Origin: Halichondria panicea
Taxonomy: Eukaryota > Porifera > Demospongiae > Suberitida > Halichondriidae
Direction: 5' to 3'
Assembly: GCF_963675165.1 (NCBI RefSeq)
Contig: NC_087386.1
Coordinates: 6,206,066-6,270,065 of the forward strand
DNA length: 64,000 nt
In this document: piece by piece, positions 25,020 through 34,508 of the stretch
Numbering within the stretch: position 1 is the stretch's first letter
Layout of the letters: every line of letters starts with the position of its first letter
Made by a program: the position numbers and the translations under genes
The notes under the pieces: model-generated
The model's input: only the letters and a program-made list of their open reading frames with translations
Told to the model about the DNA's origin: nothing
Databases searched by the model: none

Positions 25020-27457
25020 CTATAGTCCTAATTCCCGTGGTAACTGCTCGAGTGCTCCGACCCTGGCACTGAAACCACCCAGTGCTTGGATGAGCATCTG
25101 TTGCACTTTGCTACCGTCCATTTGTACGCAGTGTGTGAAGCCTTGCAAGGTTAGGGGACTGTGTATGCCCATTGTCTGTGTGTAGGGGGGTAAGGGGTGT
25201 GGTCATGATGTAAATGGGTGTGGTCTTACTGTGTTGAGGAAGGTATCAAATGAGATGAGCATTTGAGTGATGTCTTCGCGAGTGGTTGTCTGGCAGACGA
25301 GGAGGCTGTGTGGGCGTGTGGGTGTGTGTGTGGGTGTGAGTGTAATGTACGTAAGACCAGCACACACTAGTATAGGCTGCATCAGATTATAGACAATGTA
25401 TGAACAACTATAAATACTAGTACATGTAACAAAGGGGGAGGAGTTACTTGTTAATGGCGGTGGTGGTGCTCTTGAGAATGACGAGCAGTTGAGACAGGAA
25501 TATGCTCGCTTCTTGTTTGTCAGACAGTGACTGAGGATTGTTGTTGATGGCGTAGAAGATCCGACCACTGCTGGAAATGAGAACGCACAAAAGTTAATAT
25601 AGCAGAGAGAGATGAACATTTTGTTGCAAGTAAATTGGTCAAACAGATAATTAGCCTTAATTGATGGAATGACATGCAGCTGGTGTGTGGTTGTTACGGG
25701 TAAGGGCTTCAACCTATATATAGACGGCAGATAATGTCATGCATGAGTGGTTGCCTGGAATGGACTAGCGACATTTTGACTGTACGACTTATCGTGATGT
25801 CTACTCATGCATCACAAACATGTTTAATCATCAATCAACCAAAGTTCAACTGGTACACATACAAAAAGAAAAATATGACTGTTGAGATTAAAGTTATGGC
25901 CACTTAAACTTCATCACACCCATCCACACACGCCCCCTCCACCACTTACACACAGCACTGTTTAGAGAAGGCCTTAATGACCTCCCACACCCCCTCCACC
26001 ACTCACACACAGTACTGTTTAGAGAAGGCCTTAATGACCTCACACACGCCCCCTCAACCACCCACTCACCAGCACTGTTCGGAAATGGCCTTAATGATCC
26101 CGATGACCCATTCCAGTTGCTCCAGGGGAGTGGGCGGTTGAGCACCAACCAGACGCAGGAGATCATCACACGACGGCCGCAATAGCTTAGTGATGAGTGG
26201 GAGGGGCTGACCTAGCGGGCTAGTAGGAGAAGTGGGCGTGGTACTCAAACTGCCTCCAGAGGAAGTACGCTATAAAATAAGCACACATAAGTGAAATAAA
26301 ACATACGAACAGGCCGACTATAGCTATGCACTGTTACATGTCTGTTACATCCAGTGTATGAAAGATCACTTGACTTACTTGAAACAACCCTAGTCTGTTG
26401 GGAGTTGTCACATGACTAGTCACATGACGTCTCTGTGTGGTCGCCAGCCCCTACAAACACCCAGCATTACAATAGCTAGTGTGTAGCACCATACATTCAG
26501 CGAGACCTTACCCGTGCTTTGAGTAGCGATATCCTCTCAGATACGGATGCCAGCTGAGCTATGGACTGAGGCAGTACACCATCATACCTGTGAGGGTACG
26601 AGTAAAGAGATGCTCATGTCAGCACATTATATCTTGAATCAGCAAAATTGAATATTTAAACGATCAAAAAACAATCTGTGAAGAATACTCATACACTGAG
26701 CTGCATAAAGAAACCAACCTCCCCCAAACCAAAATCTGAAAATCCCCACAATAATTATATGTTCATGTTTACACACATTTACTACACATAATTAGAGAGT
26801 GCGATAAAATAACCTCTCTCCATATACGATCATGTTGTGTACAACGGTCCTAATAATTTATGTACAACACGCTACGGCCTTGGGTTCAGAGTTTAAGAGT
26901 TAATAATGACAGTAGACATTTAATAAACGTCCATTAGACCTTGCACCCCCACTCACCCCGATACATTGGCGAAGGCTCTGAGTAGCGCTGTGGCCTTGGA
27001 GGTGAAGTCATCCAGCACTCCGACGGTTGGCACCATCCGGTCCCTGCTCTTCACGTGCTGCAATAGACCTGCCACACACGAGAACTGGATACCAGGTGGC
27101 AGCGGGTCTCGGAACACTGCTATCCAATGCCTACACACACACACACAGTAATAAACCAGGTGGCAGCGGGTCTCGGAACACTGCTATCCAATGCCTACAC
27201 ACACACACAGTAATAAGCCAGGTGGCAGCGGGTCTCGGAACACTGATATCCAATGCCTACACACACACTAATAAACCGTAGCTTTGAATTGTTACATACA
27301 GTGCAGATTGAACAATGATAGCAGTAAGTACACGATGTACATGCACTGCATAGTATGCAGCTCTAGAGTAACGTGTGTTCCTTACTTGTCAATCAGCGTG
27401 ACGGTGTCTTGGAGTTTCCATGGAGGCTTGATTCTAAGAATGTCCTGCCTGTGTGTG

Positions 27458-27505
<48 letters not shown>

Positions 27506-28994
27506 AGGGGTTACAATAGTGAATAAAAAATACTTTCTTGTAGATGTAAGCAAGCGCATGCTCACCACAGATCTGCCCCGTACGCTTTAACGAACTCCTC
27601 CCGGATGGCAGCTGACAGTGCAGTCCCCATCACACGCTCTGCCTCACACAGTAGGTCCTCCACCTGCACAACATGCAGATTATCATCCAGTGAAATGGCA
27701 ACGGTACATCTGGTAGCATTAAATAGAGCATCTTTGAACGGCCATAACTTTAGTTCTGATGGTCTAATAACGTTGATTTTCTGAAAGCTTAGAGAGAGGC
27801 TTTTCAGATGATGTGTTAAAATCAAAAGTCTATTTTCGGCCTGTTTTTGACAAAATACCGTATAACTTCCTGTTTTCAGGAAAAGACCATGGGCTATAGT
27901 GTTTTCAGTATAGCCCCTTCCAAATTTGGGATTGAGGATACCATCTGAACAGGCTTCTTCTAAGCTTTCAGAAAATCAGAAAAACGTTGAATTTGGACCA
28001 CCAGAACTCTAGTTACAGAGCTAATTCTAAATGAAGGATACCTACATGTACATGTACATGCACGCACATGTACATGTACACGCACGTGTACATGTACATG
28101 TACATGCATGCATGCATTCTTCCAAACAACATAATTTCAATTTGAAAAATATGCTAAGAGGATTGGTTATATCATCCAGTGAAATGGCAACGGTACATGT
28201 GGTAGCATTAAATCTTTGAACGGCTATAACTTTAGTTCCGATGGTCTAATAAAATGGTATAAATAGAGCAATGGTTGTGCCTATACTCACCTCTGCTCTG
28301 GTGACGGGAACTGCTGCCGGAGGAGGAGTGGCAGACACTTGGTGTGCTCCAATTAGAGCAGGTGGTGGGTTGTAGTGGGCGTGTCCACCATGGGACTGTC
28401 CCTGAGACGACACAACAGGTGCTAGGTCGCCGCCCTTGAAGAGAGTTCGAAGGTCATTTAGTAGTGTCTTCCTATTGAGAGCCTTGACTTGATTCACCAT
28501 TGCCTTACTACACAGTTGAACGTCGTTACTAAATAGGACCACCACCCCTCCGTGAACTTTGACCTTCTCCTGGTACAAGAGGCAGCAGTGTAGAATACGA
28601 TCATCATTGTTGCTAATAGCAATGTTATTGAGCTCAGTATGGACCTGCATTGAGAAAAAATGTGACATAAAAAAATAATTAAAAATTTTGTTAGCACACC
28701 TCCTCCATAGTTTGACCTCTGATCCTGGGATGTTCGGCGGAGAAGCTGTCATTCAAGAAGCGTATCGCGTCCCTTGCTTTGCCAGCTAGTCGTGAGCTAC
28801 TACGTGTCTTGAGAGCATCGAGCTCTTGCATCACTACCCAGGGAACCACTAGGACTGGGCGACCCACGTTCTTGATGGCATAGTCCTTGAGCTCACGTAG
28901 GAAGCCGAGGTGAGAGATGAGAATGTTGGTGTCCAGTACAAGGTACAGCTTCTACAGTGTGTGTGTGTGTGTGTGTGTGCGTGGTGTGTGCGTG

Positions 28995-29037
<43 letters not shown>

Positions 29038-29048
29038 GTGTGTGCGTG

Positions 29049-29091
<43 letters not shown>

Positions 29092-31268
29092 GTGTGTGCG
29101 TGTTGTGTGTGTGTGTGTGTTGTGTGAGGGTATACAAGAAGTTGTGTGTGCGTGTGGGGGGGGTTGTCTAATAGAAAGTGGCAGTAATAAAAATCTTTGA
29201 GCAGCAATGTATGTTCAAAATAACAACACACACTCGATCACTAAGGCTTGCAATTATGCAGCATAGAACATAGCAACCATAATCACTATTTCACCAACGT
29301 AAATGTACGCCCTCACAGTGTTGGTGAGAGAGAAGGGAGCCTTCTGTGTGACACTCCCCACTGAGGTAGCCAGGGGGAGGTCGTTCCTGGTCGTGTGGAT
29401 CTCACTGATAAGAGCCATCTGTTCCTCTTCCGACATGTCTACGTCCATATCGATGACATCATCATCATCACCCCAGCGCTCCTCAACCTCCATAGCCTCC
29501 TCCTCACCAGCCCATAAATCTGTAAAGTCATTAAAGAATAATGAAACGCTTAATAGTAATTCAAAGGATGACCAACAAATTTGGAACTTTCTCCACACAA
29601 AGCTCTCAACATGCAAAAACAACAACTGCACGCAGAGCAAAACAATTAGATGGCCAAATATCATTATAATTGTGACAGGCTCTGGGAAAACCAGACTATT
29701 GGAGCAGACTAAAATATGTGTGATTAATGTACCAAATAATAGAGCAGAGCATTGCCTACACAATGATATGCTTAGTGTTCACATACCTAGTTTCATACCC
29801 GAGTCATGCGCGTTGGAAACTCGAAGCCGTAAAATGTAGTATCGAGAAAAACGACTCTCAAAGATTGCTTAATTAGGAAAAATAAGGTAATAGCGAAACT
29901 TTGGACGAAGCGTTTTGATGGAAAGAGTTGGATTTAGAGCATCAGATTTTACAGAGAGGTAGTAGAAGGACTGTAGATACTTATACATCAATAACATTTT
30001 ATTTGAGATTTTATACTGTAGGCATAAATTTAGCTGTAGCTCAATACTAAATTCTGCTCCAATAGTCTGGTTTTCCCAGAGCCTGTCACATATAATAGCG
30101 TAAGCCTATTGCTCTTAGTATTAGGGAAAGTAGCTAAAAATGTCGGCCATTTTTGATTCTACAAATTTTGCGTAGAACAGTAAAAGGGTAAGTTGGGTCG
30201 TCGCCCGTACGAAGTTTCACAGAAACCGGGCGACGCCCCAACTTGATTATATGTACTTGACAGGAGTATGATGTATTCAAAACTTAGGGAAATTACTAAC
30301 TGATTTGTAAAGAAAGGAAGAAAAATTCCCCAAGAGGGAATCGAACCCACGCCTTATCTATAATCTAATCTACCACCCTAACCACTACGCCCCACCTATT
30401 CTGTCCCAAAGCTACATAGTCATCACATCCACCCAGAACTATTGTGAACTCATAGCTAGCTGGCTACCTGGACTGACGGTCTCCATGCAGTTGTTGCTGT
30501 TAGTCTGCAGGTGTACTCTCCCACTAGTCCCAGTCCCAGCATTGCTCCTCCCTGAGCTGCTCTTGGGCTGGAGGGACTGGCTGATTCGCAGCACAGGAAC
30601 AGTCGTGCTGTTACTCACTAACCCCTGAGGGCAAAAAGATGCAATTCATAATTATAAGCAGAAAATTAGCAGTTTTCACCATGCATTACAGAAACAGTTT
30701 AATGGGGGATGGTAAAGATGCAAACCCCTGTGTGCAAAATGAGCACAATATTTATATGCACAAAATTAGCAGCTAGCCTTACATCAGTTTTCACCATACA
30801 TGTACATAAGCAGGGGAATAGGTAACAATGTAATGAAAGGTGTAGTGTAAAGATGTGCAAAATTGGTGATGATGAAGCGGTTATTATGTGTGTACACCAA
30901 GCTATTAGCAATGTTGTTATCATGCTGCATGCAATGTCCCTCACTTTAGAGCCTAGTCCAGCATGACTGGTGGTGACCCTAGTGTGGGGGAGGGACTGAG
31001 AGGACCGCGGGATGGCTGCACTTTGAGTCACTTTCACTTTTACATTCTCATCTCTCTTCGACACCTGCAACGGATGAGGGGATATGATATGAATAAGAGC
31101 AAAATTATATAACAAGCCGTTTACTTTCGCTTTGGAGGTTTGTGGCAACTTCCACTTGCTCTCCTTAGTGGCCTTGTTGAAGTAGTAGAAGACTCCAGGC
31201 CTGGAGTGGGACGCGACCTTCATCCAATCATTGTGAGTTTCTTCCATCTGCAGCTGTACTGTACACAT
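25020..31268 (-). CDS. SWT1: SWT1-type RNA endonuclease, WW plus PIN domain (755 aa)
   Basis: Fifteen exons on the minus strand: 31268-31125, 31064-30945, 30624-30468, 29519-29317, 28951-28700, 28644-28291, 27663-27566, 27448-27386, 27130-26957, 26587-26512, 26450-26379, 26269-26070, 25570-25448, 25305-25230, 25175-25020; sum 2268 nt. Swt1 is a nuclear mRNA quality-control endonuclease. Residues 13-42 form a WW domain (W15, FYYFNK, W39, P42). The PIN nuclease occupies about 209-360: LYLVLDTNILISHL with the first acidic residue, VVMQELDAL, NNDDRILHCC and VLFSNDVQLC. The C-terminal half is the helical region typical of the family. The start could also be the Met at residue 8. Two splice junctions are flanked by tandem copies of themselves (exons 9 and 12). 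Confidence 0.93.
25918..26075. repeat. About 62-bp tandem triplication of the SWT1 exon 12 / intron junction
   Basis: In the sense (minus) direction each unit carries the end of exon 12 (CATTAAGGCC...CAGT.CTG) and the start of its intron. The true junction is at 26070. The two extra copies downstream have decayed, but one contains a strong GTAAGT donor-like hexamer. Confidence 0.85.
27092..27275. repeat. About 60-bp tandem triplication of the SWT1 exon 9 acceptor
   Basis: Each unit holds, in the sense direction, a (TG)n tract ending in TAG followed by GCATTGGATAGCAGTGTTCC and GAGACCCGCTGCCACCTG. Only the innermost copy (27130) continues into the full exon. The other two end after about 40 exonic bases in CTGGTTTATTA or CTGGCTTATTA. 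Confidence 0.9.
27723..28252. repeat. Dispersed palindromic repeat, palindromic ACATGT tract and partial duplication in SWT1 intron 6
   Basis: 27723-28022 is a copy of the element at 15242. 28040-28115 is a run of ATGTACATGTACATGCACGC type, itself palindromic. 28155-28252 repeats the sequence of 27680-27771 (CATCCAGTGAAATGGCAACG), so the interior is flanked by a direct duplication. Confidence 0.75.
29672..30089. mobile_element. Inverted-repeat element with perfect 37-bp ends in SWT1 intron 3
   Basis: Positions 29672-29708 (GTGACAGGCTCTGGGAAAAC to GGAGCAGA) are exactly reverse-complemented at 30053-30089. The 344-bp interior is AT-rich and has no ORF of note. This is a MITE-type structure; no target duplication could be assigned with confidence. 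Confidence 0.85.
30189..30243. repeat. Hairpin with a GC-rich stem in SWT1 intron 3
   Basis: AAGTTGGGTCGTCGCCCG at the left pairs with CGGGCGACGCCCCAACTT at the right around a loop of about 19 bases. Confidence 0.75.
30322..30393 (-). tRNA. tRNA-like sequence, probably a pseudogene or SINE head
   Basis: On the minus strand there is an A-box-like TAGTGGTTAGGGTGG and, about 40 bases later, a B box GGTTCGATTCC inside a plausible T arm. A T-run follows. The acceptor stem does not pair properly and the anticodon arm is unclear, so a functional tRNA is unlikely. Confidence 0.4.
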
Positions 31269-31388
31269 GTAAACAAATTGCCTACAGAGAACAACTTTTA
31301 GTGACCACGTGGACCCAAAACAAAGTCAACCACCACGTGGGTTTGTTTATGTGGGCTCTTAATAGAATGAACTTTGACCTCCAAAGAA
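31269..31388. promoter_or_regulatory. 120-bp bidirectional promoter of SWT1 and TM2D2 with two E-boxes
   Basis: The two start codons are only 120 bp apart and face away from each other. Two identical palindromes CCACGTGG (31305-31312 and 31333-31340, 28 bp apart) are perfect CACGTG E-boxes, the site of bHLH factors such as USF, Myc or MITF. Confidence 0.65.
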
Positions 31389-32520
31389 ATGGCCAAGCTA
31401 GAATCAGTCCTCGTTTCTTGTCTGCTGTTACTCAAGTGTGTGTTGTGTGGAGCGCTCAATCTGACTGGGAGTGATACATGCTCTAATGTGGTCATGGGTG
31501 ACGGCTATGATCCTACGTCTCCTAACATTCTCTGCTGTTTAGTGTAAGAAACCCACCGTCTGTGTTACTGCACTATACTATACTATGTATACACCAGAGC
31601 TGCTATCATTATATAGTGTGTGTGCTCTTATGTGCAGGCCGGAGCAGTTTTACTTATGTGAAAACCCTCAACTTATAGAGAACGATACCAACACAACAGG
31701 CACTTGTAGCCGGGTACGTGCTTGAGTGTATATACAATAACACAGCCAGTACTATATTTGGAGGATAGATAACGTCTACACTAGTGTAGGCTGGGACACT
31801 ATGAGCAAGCCCTAGTGTGTATAGTATATGGCATTATCAAAGGGGTTTACTGTCATCTATCATCAATCATCTAAGATTATTCTTGCCCCGTGTGCAGTTT
31901 GGAGGAGAGTTCTATGAGGATGTGGAGACCACCTCCGTCAGCTGCTCTGTGTTGGATGGGGTACAATGCTATGGTAACCGAACCTTCTTCAAGGACAATA
32001 TACCCTGTCTCAGGTAAACGCAATGGGTGTCAATTATGAGTTAGAACAACTTGCAAAGATTCACAGTCATGTAGTGTAATCGACCAATTCTTTACCTTAT
32101 ATATTATACTTGGGGCAATAACTATTTAAACTTACTTGCATAACAGGTATGATCAACATGTGTTCAATGTCATCGTCCCCTCGTACAAATAGGAAGAGCA
32201 TTTCATTTCCACATCATTCCCTCACTTGTTGACATTTCTTTTTAATCACGTAACAAACTTGTTCACTGTGGGGAGATGTTCACAGTTCTCTTCCCCTCCC
32301 CTGCAGATATGGAGGCCATTACTTCCCCACGATCATGCTCTACTCTGTGTTCCTTGGTTTCCTCGGGGTGGACCGCTTCTGCCTCGGCTACACTTGTTTG
32401 GGTGTGGCCAAGCTGCTCACGCTGGGAGCCATTGGTATATGGTGGGTAGTGGACGTGTTCCTACTACTGACAGGAGTTATAGTGCCTGAAGGGAACTACA
32501 CTTGGGAACAAGTTTATTGA
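31389..32520 (+). CDS. TM2D2: TM2 domain-containing protein 2 (186 aa)
   Basis: Four exons: 31389-31543, 31638-31713, 31898-32013, 32307-32520 (561 nt). Residues 1-22 are a hydrophobic signal peptide ([16 protein letters not shown]). The luminal or extracellular part has paired cysteines and NxT/NxS sites. The C-terminus carries the TM2 domain: two membrane helices ([16 protein letters not shown] and [20 protein letters not shown]) joined by the conserved DRF loop (GVDRFCLG). Sequence before the domain ([16 protein letters not shown]) is specific to the TM2D2 subgroup. The family has been linked to Notch signalling in flies. Confidence 0.94.
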
Positions 32521-32830
32521 ATAGAGTTAATTTGTGTGTGTTTTCATGTATTATATACAATTCTGTTGTTTTTACTCTTTTTGTGAATAATTAATACTCA
32601 GTTTGCGCGGTAAGGGCTCTGCCAATGAATCATGGAGCAACATACATGTGCCCAAGCCCTTACCTGTTACCATAATTTGTATACCAATGTATATACTATA
32701 ATATGCACTCTTGAATTAATCATTTGAGTGATTGTCGAGGTCACGCCGCGGATTAAAAAAAATCTATGATCGTCAACGTTAAAAGTGTAATTTGAGTGTC
32801 TGTTGACGATTTCAGAGTTAAGTTTCTATT
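32521..32830. other. Intergenic region between TM2D2 and ACBD6
   Basis: 310 bp that must contain the TM2D2 3' end and the ACBD6 promoter. Nothing specific was recognised. Confidence 0.5.
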
Positions 32831-34297
32831 ATGGCTGATGGGGTTGCTGAGAGGTTTCAGCGTGCTGCTGAGCGGATGAGACAGAATGGGAGCCTCAAAC
32901 TATCCAATGAGGACAAACTCGAGTTATACAGTCTCTTCAAACAGGTGGGTTTTCAACAAAATGAGCTTGTGTTGGTACAGTTATCACATGATTGTACAAG
33001 ACACTCATGACACTCCACCTGTTTTGCTTCCATGAATACAGGCTAATGAAGGAGACTGCTGTAACCAGAGACCAGATGGATGGTTCGACTTCACTGGGAA
33101 AGCAAAATGGTAATCATACAGGGTTTTTAGCTCGGAGGAGGAAATGTTTAATTCAGAAGGGTCAGGGAAACCTCCCCCGATTGTTTTTATGTGCTTCAAA
33201 CATGCTAATTTTTCTAGGGGGGACTTTGGTGTGGAGGGAAATGCCAGGGCCCCCCTCTGTGTGAAACCCTGATCATGTGACATGAGAAATTCTTTTTGTT
33301 ACTGTAGGGACTGCTGGAATACGCTACTTGGAATGAGTAAAAGTGATGCAATGACTAAATACATTAGTGCTGTCTCTAGACTGGATCCGGAATGGGAGAC
33401 ATCGCCATTAGAGTCTGATTCCCAGATCTCAGACAGAGGTGATGGCTCTGTGGGTCATGCAGTGAGCACTCTGGCTGGGTGCGACACAGAGGAGGCACTA
33501 ACTGACGACAAGAAGACAATGTTCGACTGGTGTAAGGAGGGGAACGAAAAGAAATTACGATCTCTACTCTCTGACACCAATGTCAATCAAACTGACCAAG
33601 AGGTGATTAGAATTATATGCCAAAATAATCGTTGTAATATGTAAAATATGCTTAAAAGACTGTAGAAAATTGCTGTCTAATTTCCTTAAACTAACTTTAA
33701 GATCGTAAATTCCAACTTTGAAATTAATACTAATTATACAATCTTATAATAATATTATAATAGAGGTGTTGATACAGGGGATGGGTCTTCTTCATTGGGC
33801 CTGTGACCGTGGCAACCTGAACATGGTGAAACTACTTGTGAAGAGGGGAGCAGATGTTAATATTGAGGACACAGACAATCAGACACCTCTTCATTATGGT
33901 GAGAGATGGAGTATTCCTTTACAGAGGGTGCTTGTGTGTTAATACATGTTGAAGCTAGCTGTCTGTTTGTAGATCTTTGTTTGAGTCCAATGCTCCCTCT
34001 ACTGAATAGTGAGGAAGTCAGTTTGGCTGAGTATCTATGGTAACCTGTGAGATCTTTTTGTATTTATTAATGATGGTGATCAAGGAAAATCACTATTCTT
34101 TGTGTAGTTATTGTATTGCTTGATTTTCGTGATTGATTTTTGATTGTACTTGCTCTACAGCTGTGTCATGTGATCATCATGCTGTCATCTCTTATCTACT
34201 GCAAGTGGCCAAAGCAAGAACAGACATTGCAGATTGTGATGGCAACCTACCTCAAGATGTGACTGAGAATCAAGCAACTAGACAACTTTTTAATTAG
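32831..34297 (+). CDS. ACBD6: Acyl-CoA-binding domain protein 6 (244 aa)
   Basis: Five exons: 32831-32944, 33042-33109, 33308-33602, 33778-33898, 34161-34297 (735 nt). The N-terminal part is an acyl-CoA-binding domain (LSNEDKLELYSLFKQANEGD, WFDFTGKAKWD, AMTKYISAVSRLDPEW). The C-terminal part has two ankyrin repeats (GLLHWACDRGNLNMVKLLV and TPLHYAVSCDHHAVISYLL). This order is diagnostic of ACBD6, which binds long-chain acyl-CoA and supports protein acylation. The gene looks intact. Its exons 3, 4 and 5 were copied into the rearranged region downstream (39078, 61545, 42626, 61940). Confidence 0.94.
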
Positions 34298-34508
34298 TTT
34301 TGTTATTAATTTTGCACATTTCCCATGCACTTATTTGACCCCATTTTTACATGATGAAAGAGAATGTAACTGTATGGTGAAATGCATGGCAATGGTTGAG
34401 AAACAGTAGACACAAAAATTATAAGACAAAACGATGTAGTGTAAAGCAATCTACGTATCTATCAGAGGCTGGCTGCCATGGCAACAGTACAGTTAATAAG
34501 GTACAGAG

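Noticed and set aside
28893..29231. Thr-His and Cys-Val ORFs in SWT1 intron 4
   Set aside because: Microsatellite translation; the intron lies between exons ending at 29317 and starting at 28951.
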